From Eucommia ulmoides (taxonomy: Eukaryota > Streptophyta > Magnoliopsida > Garryales > Eucommiaceae), in assembly GCA_016647705.1 (NCBI GenBank), contig CM028326.1, forward strand, positions 26,660,901 through 26,724,900: a stretch of 64,000 bases of DNA. The letters are read 5' to 3'. The translations under genes were made by a program, and so were the position numbers. Positions within the stretch are counted from its first letter, which is position 1. Each line of letters begins with the position of its first letter. Below the pieces are notes generated by a model. That model was not told where the DNA came from and did no database searches. It saw only the letters and a program-made list of their open reading frames with translations. Shown one piece after another: positions 21,178 through 34,046 of the stretch.

Positions 21178-24100
21178 TTAATTGGGCATATGACGGGGTC
21201 GGGATGGATACCTCCGCCTATCATGTCCAGTTTGGGAACATAAACCACAACGATTTGTCATTATTCTCCGAGATTGATCCATCTCGTTTTGAATGCGAGT
21301 GGAATTTGGTCGACCACGATGCACAACCCGAAGTCTGTCATGATCTGGAATCAGGTTCGAAAAATTGGTCTCTAGCCAGTAGTTCTAGTGAATAATCGGG
21401 CGAAACGATGACTCCCATGCCATCAATTGGTTTGTCATTGTGTACTCAGCTGCAATATAGCGAAATGTATAAACTCCACTATACTCGGTGGCCGCAAGCA
21501 TATGGGAGCACGGATATCGCCAAATTTTATACTTTCCACATGTGCAATTAGCGTCATCCCCTAATGTGACTTCATGAGCGATCAGACCCCAATGAGAGTC
21601 TTTCTAGTTTTCACGTGGTAGATCTTGTTCTCTCTAGAAAAAAAATTATATTACATTAAATATGTGTCGATGCAGTTATATGTAACATGAAAATAATTAA
21701 AAAATAATAAATTACCGATTGAATATTTGAACTTCGTATGTTTTAAACTTGGCTTGAGATTTCAGTATTTTCTCAACGACGTGTTTAACATATACATAAC
21801 CATCGGCCGAGTCCTTTAGAGCTTGTTGTCGACCAATATCAAAGTATTTAACCATCCTGTAGAACGTAATCTTCACGGATGCAGTAATTGGAACATTTCT
21901 TGCACCCTTCAAACAATTGTTAAATACCTCTGCATAATTGGTTGTCATCACTCCCCAACGCTTACCATCGTCGTGTGCCCTGGTCCATTTATAAGGTGGA
22001 TGATTGCTCAACCATGCATGCGCCTGAACATCAATTTTTTTGATCTCTTCCATGATAGCATTATATTTTCAAATTTGTGTTGCAGCACCCGCATTCCAAG
22101 CAAGATCTTTGAGATGCTGATTTTTAGCAATCTTGTTGAAATTGCTGCAAAGGTGACGCAAACAAAATCGATGATGTCGGACAGGCTCATTATGTTGATT
22201 AAGCCAAATATTGTCAACCGCACTAGTAATGCCGCCGTGTCTGTCCGATATCAATGTTACCTCAGGGCGATTTTCGACAATATGCCTCTTAAGCATGTAG
22301 ATGAACCATCGCCAGCATCGGTAGTCCTCTGTCGGTACGATGGCGAATGCCAATGGATAGCACTTGTTAGACGGCGTCATTCCAATGGCGATTAAAATAT
22401 TTCCCTCGTATTTACCATACAAGTGCGTCCCGTCGATGGTGATTATGGGGCGACAATAACGCCATCCGTCAACTGAAGCTTTGAATGCCCAAAATACCAT
22501 GTCGAATGTCTTGTAGGTAGGCATATCAGTCGACACAGTCCTCCACTCGACAATCGTTCCCGGATTATAGTGCTGCAATGCGAACATAAACTTCGGCAAC
22601 TTCTGATAAGATTCGTCCCAATCTCCGAACAAGGTCTCGATGGCTTTAGCTCTAGCCATCCAAGCTTTTCGGTAGGAGATGGTGAATCCCTGAGACTCTT
22701 TGATGTAAGCCACAATCACGCCAATCTTCAATTCTGGATCCTGTTCGACTTGTCCAAGTATTAGGTTCGCAATGAGTCCATAATCCAAATTTTTATGATC
22801 TACAGCAGTATGATTATAAAAACATGTGTATTGCCCTTCATACTGCGTAATCTGAAACATACTGTGACTTTTTTTCCTACCCGCCCGCAACCTCCAACTG
22901 CATCCATGCAAACAATGAACCGACCAGACCTTTTTGTTCGTTTCCAACACACGAAACTCTTTGTTTTTCTTTACGTGGTAATATTTAACGGCCTGCTGCA
23001 CATGTTCCTTATCCTTAAAGACCATACCAATACGAAATTCATCCATCTCTGGTGTCCAAATTTTTTTCCGCAATTTCGGCTCGTATTTCGCCATATCATC
23101 GTCATCACCCCATTCCAAGTTACTGAAAAATGGAATATCCCTTTCCAACGGTAATTGTTGATTCTCACTCCCTTGCCCACTAGGCCCAGCATCTACAACT
23201 TCATCTGGGTCAAACGCAACATCTCCATCTAACTCTTCTTCTGACACATCATGACGACTATCAATTGTATCAAACTCACCACCATAATTACTTGTGTCAT
23301 GTTACGGTGGACTACTTGGTGAATAATGGTGATGTGGAAGACCAGAGTTGGTACCCTGATCATGATCAGATTGGGGGTGCGACATGAGAGTACTGTGGGA
23401 ATGATATTGTTATGGAATGTAAGGGGGTGGGACAATATAATTAGACTGGACTGCTTGGGAGAAGGTGCCAAAAAATTGGCCATCAGATTGGCTACTGTAC
23501 GGATTAAAACTATGACTCATTAAGTTGGTAAAATGACCACTTCGAGGGAAAAAATTCGAACCATCAGCAAATGCTCGTTCTACCTCTACATACACCTCAA
23601 CAGCAAGAAGCGAGGGTATGTAAAGTGGTAACTCAAGTACTTGATTTAATGCTGAGTCATCCCCGATAGAAAATAGGTTATATTTATAATTCGCCCCGAA
23701 AAGTGCCATCGACATCCTACACTTCAGTTTTAAATTCCCATCAGCCTCATTCTCAAGAACACACGGTTTTATCATCTCAATTAATTCATCTAAGGTTGTT
23801 CCCCTATGGACAACCAAAGATTTTATAGCTGATGTACTGTAACAAATCCCGAATTCAGTACCTTCCAATATTCTACCACCCCAATACAATAACAAACGAA
23901 CGTGATCTATTTCAAGCGGCTATCATTTCAAAAGGCAAAACAAAACAAGAAAATAATATAATCAACTAAAACTCAATCATAAAAGTATGTTCTTATACCA
24001 ATGTTTACAGTGTTAATTTTTTATGGCTTTGAGTATGTTTTAAACCAATATATATATTTTTCTAATTTGCATAATTTTGAGGGGTCAAAGTGCACAATTT

Positions 24101-24699
24101 TTAATTAAAAATTTATAAATTAAACAACTAAATTCATAAATTTAACTTAAAATTTAACTAACTAATTCACAATTTTAACTAAATCAAAAAAAATAAACAA
24201 CTAACAATTTATTTTAAAACAATAAAATAAATTTTATATTTTTCTAATTGTCATACTTTGAAGGGTCAAAGTGCATTTTTTTAATTAAACTAAAATTAAC
24301 TTACAATTTATTTTAAACCAATATATATATTTTTCTAATTTGCATAATTTTGAGGGGTCAAAGTGCACAATTTTTAATTAAAAATTGATAATTAAACAAC
24401 TACATTCATAAATTTAACTAACTAATTCACAATTTTAACTAAATTAAAAAAATAAACAACTAACAATTTATTTTAAAACAATAAAATAAATTTTATATTT
24501 TTCTAATTGTCATACTTTGAAGGGTCAAAGTGCATTTTTTTTAATTAAACTCAAATTAACTTACAATTTATTTTAAACCAATATATATATTTTTCTAATT
24601 TGCATAATTTTGAGGGGTCAAAGTGCACAATGTTTAATTAAAAATTGATAATTAAACAACTACATTCATAAATTAAACTAACTAATTAACAATTTTAAC

Positions 24700-24739
<40 letters not shown>

Positions 24740-25662
24740 CCAACTAACAATTTATTTTAAAATAATACATTAAATTTTATATTTTTCTAAAACAATACAT
24801 TAAATTTTATATTTTTGTAATTGTCATACTTTGAGGGGTCAAAATGTAATTTTTTTTAATTAAACAACTAAATTCAAAAAATAAACTCAAATTAACTTAG
24901 AATTTATTTTAAACCAATATATTTTAATTTTAATTTTTATAATTTTTCAAATTTTGAGGGGTCAAAGTGCACATTTTTTAATTAAAATTTTATAATTAAA
25001 CAACTAAATTCATAAATTAAACTAAATAATTCAATATTTTAACTAAATTAAAAAAAAAAAAAAAAAACAACTAACAATTTATTTTAAAACTTTTCTAAAA
25101 CAATACATTAAATCTTATATTTTTCTAATTGTTATACTTTAAGGGGTCAAAGTGTATTTTTCTAACTAACTAACAATGTTTTTAAATAATATATTAATCT
25201 ATATTTTTCTACACATGTGAAAGGGGCCATAGTGTAATTTTTAATTTAACAACTAAATTAACAAATTAAACTAACCAACTAATTTACAAATTAATTTAAC
25301 TAACGAACCAACAAATTAAACAAGTAAACTAACTAACAAAATAAACAAAATTAACTAACAAATTAGACAAGTAACAAATTAAAATTAAACTATCCTCTAA
25401 TGTTTTTTTCATGTTTTAAAAAAATTAAATTAACAACTAAACTAACTAATTTATTAAATAGTGTATTATATAATGTGTAAAAAACAAGTAATCAATTAAA
25501 CTAACAAACAAGAAAATTAAACAAAAAAATTAAACTAACAATTAAACAAGTAAGTAAATTTAATAAGTAAAAAACATACTAATCTAATTAACAAATAAAT
25601 TAAAAAAATTAAAATAAACTTACCTTTTGTAGTAGGAGGAACATGTTGTGAAGTTGTGACAT
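21178..25662 (-). pseudogene. MURA-type MULE transposase
   Basis: DDE transposase that binds the TIRs and cuts and pastes the element. Exons: 25624-25662 (MSQLHNMFLLLQK), 21716-23919 and 21178-21633. Order: N-terminal domain (LLLYWGGRILEGTEFGI), acidic linker, MuDR DNA-binding region (GMVFKDKEHVQQAVKYYHV), MULE catalytic core, SWIM zinc finger (CTCGKYKIWRYPCSH), and a C-terminal zinc knuckle-like CGLCSQTGHDRRRY whose last Cys is Tyr. The DDE triad is present: Asp in TIDGTHL (22432-22434), Asp in SDRHGG (22243-22245), Glu in TTNYAEVFNN (21928-21930). In-frame stops: 23410-23412 and 23302-23304 (TAA), 22069-22071 (TGA), 21604-21606 and 21385-21387 (TAG). The exon 2/3 phase is uncertain. Start chosen because exon 1 joins in frame. 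Confidence 0.9.
23920..25623 (-). repeat. Tandem AT-rich repeats filling transposase intron 1
   Basis: Four or more diverged copies of a unit of about 270-300 bp, each holding TTTTGAGGGGTCAAAGTGCA and CATACTTTGAAGGGTCAAAG. They start near 24050, 24310, 24575 and 24900. Very AT-rich, with a poly-A run at 24706-24737. It separates the tiny first exon of the transposase from exon 2. Confidence 0.8.
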
Positions 25663-25944
25663 TTGTCAAATATTGATGAAGAAAATCGAGCAAATAAATG
25701 ATGAACAATCTTCGTTAAATTGAAAAAAAAAATGGAATGATCAAAATTTGTGAAATTGAGGAAGGAACAAGGAGAAGGAGAAGGAGAAGGCTGAGAGTTG
25801 CATGAAATGGAGGAGGAGGGTTGGGGTTTATAAGGTTGGGGGGGGGCAAACCGTCCGGTGGTTTTCAAAACCGGACGGACAGCTGCATAAAGCAGCTGGT
25901 CACGGCTGCTTTAAGCAGCTGCTTTTGCATCCGTGGTTGAACAA

Positions 25945-26147
25945 CATCCCGGGGTTACCAACCCCGGGACCATCTGTCCAAAAAAAAAAAAAAAAATTTA
26001 ATCGGCCAAATCCCGGGGTTGGCAATCCAGGGATCTCAGTTCCCGGGACTACCGACCCCGAAATACACGGAATCGGTAAATAAGTTTAAATAAATCCGGT
26101 GTCAGAATTTTTTTTTTTTTTTTTTGTATTTATTAGGTAAAGAACTC
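25945..26147. repeat. Right terminal inverted repeat of the MULE
   Basis: Reverse complement of the left TIR apart from a handful of differences and poly-A length. It ends GGTAAAGAACTC and is followed by the duplicated target. Confidence 0.93.
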
Positions 26148-26157
26148 AACACCACCT

Positions 26158-27172
26158 AAGTGTTGCATTAGACTTTTTTTTTTTTCCTTTCTAGAACATA
26201 GAATTCTAAAGTTCAACCATTAGGATGCATTGGAGTGAATTATTTGATAAATTCTTGGAATTTATAAATTATAGGATTTTAAAATTTTAAATTTTAAAAT
26301 ACTATGTATAAATTATTTGTTTGGATAATTATTTTAAATCAAAAATTTATTTGTGTAATTTCATAATTATCATGTTTGGATACGCAAATATTGTACATAA
26401 ATTTAATCCATTGAATTTTAAATTATTTAACAACATGCTAATTTTGGTTGTCAAATAACTCAAATTAGCTAGTTACGAATGTTGATTCTATTTTGAATGC
26501 TATTTTTGGATAAATTACATAAGCAAAGCCAGATGAGTACAAGAGGAACTCTAGAAAAAAGTACGTTAGATTTGGCAAAAAAATGTCCTCCTATAAGAAA
26601 TGAATTGAAAATCTCATTTGGCCCTTGAAATTTTATTTTAACTTAAGACCACTAAAATAATGTGACAAAACGAACTTTTCAAGCCAAGCATAATGTTAGA
26701 CCTAAGGTTTTTCTATTTAACTTATCTTTTTACTTTTACGAGGGGCCAAAATATAAAAGAACATGCTCAATAGGACTGTGCAACAAGTGGGTTGAACGGG
26801 TTAGGCCTAAATCATGGGTCGACCCAAGATGAATCGGATTTGTTGTGATGAACCTGTTGGGCGACTAATAGCTTTGAGTTGGGCCGCTCATAATCGGTCT
26901 ATCTTTCGGGTGGGTCATAGACCAACCCATGAGTAGGTAAACCATATCTTTGACTTGTGTTATGGTTTGAGAAGAGAGAGAGAGTTCACAAAGAACAAAA
27001 TATTCTCAAGAACTAAGGGAAGAAAATCGAACCTGTAGATAGAGTTTTTAGTGCATTTGGGCACAAAAGCTAACAGTAAGGAAATGTAAAAACTAATGGG
27101 CAAGTAAAGTTTTTAGTGCACGAAATCTCTATTCTATTATATAAATCAAGGTTTCTTTCACTATTCATTTTT
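26158..27172. other. Intergenic DNA between MULE and Gypsy element
   Basis: Starts with the other end of the repeat split by the MULE. The rest is AT-rich, with a GC-richer patch around 26780-26940 (GGGTTGAACGGGTTAGGCC, GGGTGGGTCATAGACCAACC) that looks like part of an unrelated repeat. No gene seen. Confidence 0.5.
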
Positions 27173-27177
27173 ATATG

Positions 27178-27975
27178 TGTTGGTGCATAAATTGGTACAC
27201 ACCTCGAGTATGGTCCAATCGGATGACGGTTGGATTCTCCTGCTGAAGTGGAGTCATCAGTTGGAAATTCTTCGGGTGAGATGCACTGGGTTCTGGAGGG
27301 ACTGACCTACTATGTCCAGAGTCCTGCTCCTCAGGGAGTGTACCTTTAGAAGGCTCAGACTGAGATTTATCCCGGTGAAACCCCTCCGGCGTGATAATCA
27401 GTGCTCAGAGAGAAAATGTACAATAATGCAGTAAGAAAACAAATAAACTTGCGCATAATCTAAGTGTATTCAAGCGTACCTCGGGCTTGCATAGCCCCCG
27501 ATATATATAAGAGTTGGAGATGATTAGTCGGGTCTAAACACGGTTAATTAGTCGAAACCTTGTGTTTAGCCGATAATCCGGGGCGTTTAGGAGATAATCG
27601 TTGGGCTTGGGCTTTTGGGCCCATTTGGTAAAGCCCACAGGCCTTTGTCAAGCCCGTGGAGGTGAGCCGGTGGAGGAGAACGGAGATCTGTGGAGTCCTA
27701 AAGAAGAAACGAGCCAAAAGCGGGAGCCGGTTAAGGTGAACGGCTGAGTCCCTGAAATTGATTGTCCAGGGCATGGCATAGAGCTTAGAGCGGCACGCCC
27801 CTGCGAGGCTCCTCACTCCTCCCTGGGTACAAATGAGATTCTAGGGAGGAGTTGTGGTCGGCGTATGTTCCAGCGTGGTATTGTGGATTCCAGAATATGT
27901 CCCTGGCACTACGAGGACGGACACGTGGCTGAGTCCTAAGTATTGACCCAGAGGTGCCAAAAAATACCCTCATCA
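27178..27975 (-). repeat. Gypsy LTR (left copy)
   Basis: 798 bp, pairs with 35671-36468. Starts TGTTGGTGCATAAATTGG and ends ATACCCTCATCA. Confidence 0.9.
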
Positions 27976-28099
27976 GTTGCCCCCTAGCCTTGTACGGCGA
28001 GAGAAGCGAAGCGGTTAGTGATATCAATTCTTGGCTAAAATAGGCGTCCTGGAGACTTCGAAGCGCAAGAAACACCTCTGATCGACATTTTTCCAAGAG

Positions 28100-28450
28100 T
28101 TAGTTTTTTTCTTGAGAAGTGTATTCAAAATAGGGCTTCATATGTTCAGGGTCCGGGGTTAGGTAGCACGGCAGGGCGACCCCGAATTTCTTCAATTTTC
28201 AGGACGACAATTTTTCAAGAGTTGACTTTTCCTAGGGAGCGAATTTGAAATAGGCCCCCACACGGTCAGGGTTCGAGGTCAGGTAGCACGGTAGGGCGAC
28301 CCTGAATTTCACCGATTTTCAGGACGATGCTTTTTCCACGGTTAGAAGTTTTTTAGATGAGTTAATTTGAAATAGGCTCCCATACGGCCGAGGTCCTGGG
28401 TCAGGTAGCACGATAGGGCTGCTCCAATTTTTTTAATTTTCAAGGCGACA
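28100..28450. repeat. Tandem repeat of about 120 bp in the Gypsy interior
   Basis: Three diverged copies, each containing CAGGTAGCACGGTAGGGCGA-like and TTTGAAATAGGC-like blocks. It lies in the non-coding part beside the left LTR. Confidence 0.75.
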
Positions 28451-29784
28451 TACATTCACTGTGAACATGTCCTGAGCATGGGTCAGCCTTCATCGCGGAG
28501 AAAATTGAGGCGAGCCCCAGAGGAGTGCTCGTTGCGGATTGGCAAGAGGGTTAGGCAGTGTGCTCCCCATTCAAAATTTAAGGGGGGGCGAATAGAAGAA
28601 AAACAAAAAGAGGGGGGAGGGGGGCTGCCTCTTCCCTCTCACGCTGGCCACAAGGCCAGCAACCCTCGCCCCCCCTTTTTTTGGCATGGCTGCCCTCACC
28701 CCCTTTAAATTTTTTTTTGCATACGCCCTCCCCTACTTAATTTTTTTTTTGTATCGCTGCCCTCTCCAACCTTAATTTTATTTTGTATTTTTTTTTTTCG
28801 TACTCATGGATTTTTTTAGGGGAGAATTTGTGATAGATCCCTATCTGAGCCCAGTCGGCCTGGGGCAGCACGGCAGGACGGGAAAGCAGGATTAGATGAC
28901 GCCAGCCCGATGAGATGTGGTGCAATTTCTAGACAACACTCCTGAACGACGTTCTTGGAGAAGGTTGTCACTGGACCTTGCCGCCTAGGAGTAGCACGGT
29001 AGGGTGATGTCCGTCGCTATCCGAACCCTGACGGCTAGCGTGACAGGGTGGTGCCCTTCAAAATTGATAGTTTCGATTACGGGGCACTGAGGTTGAACCC
29101 CTAGACGGTGCCACGTACAAGGGCGCCAAGGTAGACAATGCTGACGAGGGGGCCCCTGAAGAGGGTGAGATTGACTTCACTTCTCTCACATGGACGCCCT
29201 TTGCAACGAGGGCGGAGAGGACTAAGGATTTTGTAGACTCCCTTTTGCTTATTCTTGTTTTTCTGCGTGCAAGTATGTAAGATTTTGAGCGGCATAACCA
29301 GGGTACCTCAGAGTCTACTCCTTTCTCTCGACGTTTTCGCCAGGTCATTCTCTTCCTAGCATGGTTTTTAGAGTTGTAAAATTTTGAAAAGTTTACAAAA
29401 ACTTCAAGAATTTCTCGTCTCTATCCAGGGCCTTAGACTACTACCCCCTAGTCCAGGACATGAGTTAATTGTGAGAAAATCGTGTCGCGGACTTAGGAGA
29501 ATGGTATCCTAGGGCGCCTAATCTTCTCAGTCCATATGGGCGCAACGCGATAGTTGGACCCCCATGGCCGGTCATCGAGGAGTTCTTCGTAATCAAGCTC
29601 ATTCAAGAACCCTTTCATGTTATCTCCATTTGGTCCATGCAGGATCACTTTTCCCTTTAGAGCGTCGGACTTAGTCGACTAGTGGGGAGAGATACTTAGC
29701 TTCAGGCCCTTAGACCCGATCAATGCCCCGCCCTTGGTGGATGACTTCGGTCTTTCCCCAGGTACAGACTATTGACTTTCGGAG

Positions 29785-30020
29785 AGGGTCTGGTTGTCAC
29801 CCCCGACGCCGAGCACCGAAATAAGGCTTGTGGAGAGTTACTAGCGACGTCGAGAGTCAGGATGTTGGGTGGAGAATTATCCGTGGCTCAGGGGGTTAGA
29901 ATGCAATTATGGAGAATCAATCGCGATGCCAAGAGCCGAGATACGACTCAGGGGGTCAGAATGTAGTCGTGGAGAATCACTCGTGACGCCGAGAGCCAAG
30001 ATACAACTCAGGGGGTCGAA
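29785..30020. repeat. Tandem repeat of about 60 bp in the Gypsy interior
   Basis: Three to four diverged copies, each with CTCAGGGGGT(C/T)AGAATG and GACGCCGAGAGCC(A/G)AGATAC blocks. Confidence 0.7.
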
Positions 30021-30443
30021 AAGCCGTTGACCGGAGAAAACACAAGGTATATTGCACAAAACGCATTCTTTATTTTGATAGGCAAAACTACAATACTTTG
30101 TACAAAGTGGAAGTCGTTCACAAAAGTGGATCATCCTGATAGAAGTTTCACTTAAGCTAGTCAACATTCCGTGGGTACCTGAGCGGCATATTCTTTTTTA
30201 TTTCAAGATCGTATGTGCGCGAATGTGTGACCCTAGTGACTCTTTATGTCTTCGGAGTTGAATCTACCGTGGATGTGGTTGATTTCACCATCCACGCATT
30301 GGTGATCCTCTCTGGCCTCAACTCTTCGGGGTAGTGGATAGTTATGGTTTCCCCTTCTTCTCTAGGCCCGAAGCTCTCCCTGTGGTTCATCCCCATCAAG
30401 CTGCTCCTGATTTCCTCTCCCGATGTAGTTCCAGAGATAGCCT

Positions 30444-33400
30444 TGTATGAAGAGGTTTTTACGCTCACGTCTGACTCACTCGCAACTGCAAGAGGTCAAG
30501 TTTTAGTATAATGGATCTTTAAGATCGGATATCGTTCAACTGGAAAAGTGTTTGAATAATTGAATACCGCAATTTGCATAGTCTTATATTATCCCGACGA
30601 TTCAATAAATGTTTAAAGTAAAATAATTAAAACTATGTTAAACTAATCACTATTGGGTTAGTTCTAATTAAGTTGATTACCTAGGGATTGATTTTATTCA
30701 CTTAATACACGTTTGACTTCGTTTAGTTAACAATAATATTGTTTTATCCTATCCAACAATCTTTATATCTTAAACTCATTCACTCCCTCTCCCAAGTGTT
30801 TAGTGAATGAATATGTAACTTCGTGTTGACGCCGAAGTCCCTCTCAAATGTCTTTTTGAACACATAGTCACATGAGTCTTGACCCAACGTCATGAATTGC
30901 ACACCTTCTAACGCCCTCCCGGGTTGGTAGAACGTCGCGATGTGTTTATCCTAATCCGAATCCGGGGTTACCTCTCCCGAGTATCAAACCCTGTATTCTC
31001 AAAACCAACCTTAATACCCTTACAAGTATGTTAAGATCATAATAAACGGTGAACACAATCAGATTTAAACAAACAACCATTAAGGAAACATATATTCCAT
31101 CAAACTAGTATATACATGAGTTAAAACAATCCCTAGCTAATATTTATTTAATCTAACATGATCTTAGCCATTGAAACATTAATACAAGAGGGATTCAACA
31201 TCATTCACAATAAAACATTAAGTTACAAAGATAGAAACAAAGAAAGAGAGGTCAAATCTTAAAGTGGAGTGATCCACTGTCGCCAACGATTGATCCGAAA
31301 GTGTTTCCTTTTCTCCGATATGTGAATCTCCTCTTTGAGCTCTTCAAGAATGGCCAAGGATCAAGTTCTAATGTTAGGGACGTCTTGAGATGTTAGTTAT
31401 AAGTGGGAGAACAAGTTTTATAGCTGCAAGGGTCCAAAAATATCTGAAAATATCATAATTCTGTGCAGAGCTGACCGCCGCGGCGTTGGGGATCGTTGCT
31501 GCGACGGTGGTTATGTCGGTTTGCTCTTTTATCTTTCACCACATAGGCGGTAGAACAAGCTCCAAACTCTCTGCACTTTCACCGCCTCGGCAGTGGGACT
31601 TGTGCATTTTAGCATCTCCCAGCATTCTTATCGCCGTGGCGGTGGGTCTGCTGTTCTTGAAACCTTGCTTCTTCAGCGTTTCTTCACCGTTTTTCCACCG
31701 TTTCGCTCGTTTATAGCTCGTTAACGTCCCTACACCTAATTTACATAACAACAAACTAAAACGCAATTAAATATTACTAATACACTCGAAAACTACCAAA
31801 TTCGGCTTAGAAGTAGATAAGTATATTTCAACCTATCAAATATCCCAAAATTTGAAATTTTACTAGTCCTCAAGAAAAATACCCTAACACTAAATTAAAC
31901 TAACTATACTACTTGACTAACTACTTAACTAAAAATGAATGACTTTAACAAAGAAGAAGTAAACGCATGCGAGTTCCAAGTTCAATCGAAAAAACTAAGT
32001 GGTTCTTCCCTCAACAACCCTCAATCAGATCAAGTTCGGAAAATAACATACACCACGTGGTGTTCTAGAATTTCAACACTTAATATTAATAAAAACCATT
32101 CTAGATTCATTTAAATTGTGTGTGTGAGAACTCAAATGTATAACTAACCAAACACCGGATTGGATTATTCAGTAACTAAGCTCATGACTTAAACTTTAAA
32201 GGATTCAGGAAAACCATACGCTTGACTGGGCTCAACTATCCACTAATGTAGGTTCGGACATTCACAGAGATCAATAGGGTTTGATTTTTCTTTGAAGAAC
32301 GACCAAAGGTATCGCAGGAATAGAAAACAGAAAATCGTTATAATTTAAGGATACTCGAGGCACAAACGCTTGTCGCTCTCTCTCTCTCGTAACCCCACAT
32401 ATTTAAAACACAACCCTGAACAAGAATTTAAGAACTTTTGTATTTACTTGTCGAAAGTAATGAAAATAAAAACTATATTCACATAGTTTTTTTTTTTTTT
32501 TTAAGACATAACACACCCCCAAACGTATTTGAATTTATACAATTTTAGGAGCGTGCAAAAAGAAATTTAAGAGAATGACAAGTGAATACACTAATATCGA
32601 ATTAATAAAAATTCATCTGAAACCTGTCAAGTAGCATAAACTAATACTAATTTGATTTCACTCAAATTTGTAGCGACAATGGTTTGGAAAAATTTAATTG
32701 TATAGAGTATTGATACGTGTTCAAAATTGAAAAGATTATCGGCGTCGACGGGGAACAAGGGATAAAATTTTCAGGTTAGCTACAATGGTTCAAGCAAAAA
32801 AATTGAAGGCCTAAATCATGCTTTTGGAATTATCTTACCTAGGATTTCACCTCAAGTTTTCCCCAAATCAAGTTTTAGATTCCTCATTTCTTTCATGAAC
32901 TTATTACTGAATAATCGACGTCAAATCGTTCAGATAATTAAACACTATTTCTATATGATTGAGCGATTTAGGATCAAAATAATTTTTACCTAATCGACAT
33001 GCTAAGCACACAAAACACACATGAATGGTATCATTCCTGACCTCGATATACAATTAAGAGATAATTTTCATAATCGGGAAATGGCCCAGACGAACTCAGC
33101 AACTCAACACGCAAATACAACTTCATACATAAACATTTCTACATTAACTTTAAATACTACATACATACACTAAACTAAGCATTTAACATGCAAAAACATG
33201 AAATTTTAAATAAAACTTAGGAAAACTTTTTGAGAGGTCCCTAGATTCCTAAAATAAATTTTTAAGGACCATTTCATGTATAAAAAAAATCACTGTTACA
33301 AGACTCCATAAAGTGATATTTTTATGGGATGGCACTTTTGGGAGAATTTTCCTAGAACTTAACTATATGTTTAAAGTCTACAATATACATTTAAGCTTCT

Positions 33401-33997
33401 ACAAAGCGTAACTACGCATAAATAAAATATCTAAATCTAATACATCAAAAAATTGTTCATCATTCTTCTTCAAAAAACAAAAATAGATGAACACCCGGAT
33501 ATGTGAATCTCCTCTTTGAGCTCTTCAAGAATGGTCAAGGATCAAGTTCTAATGTTAGGGACGTCTCGAGACGTTAGTTGTAAGTGGGAGAACAAGTTTT
33601 ATAGGTGTAAGGGTCCAAAAATATTTGAAAATATCATAATTCTGTACAGAGCTGACTGCCGCGGCGGTAGGGATCACCGCTGCGGCGGTGGGTATGCCGG
33701 CTTGCTCTCTGATCTTTCACCGCCTAGGCGGTGGAATAGGTTCCAAACTCTCTGTACTTTCACCGCCTCGGTGGTGGGACTTGTGCATCTCAACATCTCC
33801 CAGCATTCTCACCGCTACGGTGGTGGGTCTGCTATTCTTAAAACCTTGCTTCTTCACCGTTTCGCTCGTTTATAGCTCGTTAACTTCCCTACACCTGATT
33901 TACATAAAAACAAACTAAAACGTAATTAAATATTATTAATACACTCGAAAACTACCAAATTTGGCTTAGAAGTAGATAGGTATATTTTAACCTATCA
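30444..33997 (-). mobile_element. LTR element nested in the Gypsy gag region
   Basis: Starts TGTATGAAG, ends ACCTATCA, and is flanked by a 5-bp duplication AGCCT (30439-30443 and 33998-34002). 30444-31838 is an LTR of the same family as the solo LTR at 37586-39292. The last part (about 33498-33997) repeats the segment from about 31315 to 31838, so a shorter second LTR piece closes the element. The 1.65 kb between them is AT-rich with no recognisable protein. Non-coding relic; younger than the Gypsy element it sits in. Confidence 0.75.
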
Positions 33998-34046
33998 AGC
34001 CTATTTGGATAAGAGTTTCAATCTCCTGTCGGAGCTAGAAACAGTT

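Larger units (their letters stand above)
17593..26147 (-). mobile_element. Mutator-like transposon (MULE) carrying a PMD gene
   Basis: An 8,555-bp DNA transposon. It begins GAGTTCTTTACC and ends with the exact complement GGTAAAGAACTC. The terminal inverted repeats (17593-17793 and 25945-26147) are about 200 bp and nearly identical. It is flanked by a perfect 10-bp target duplication AACACCACCT (17583-17592 and 26148-26157), as expected for Mutator. Two genes lie in tandem on the minus strand: a MURA transposase (21178-25662) and a plant-mobile-domain protein (18652-20992). Both keep recognisable exons but have in-frame stops, so this copy looks inactive. The GC-rich termini contrast with the very AT-rich interior. 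Confidence 0.93.

Noticed and set aside
18952-21395. Plus-strand open frames opposite the MULE genes
   Set aside because: They overlap minus-strand exons with clear transposase and PMD motifs and have no recognisable content of their own.
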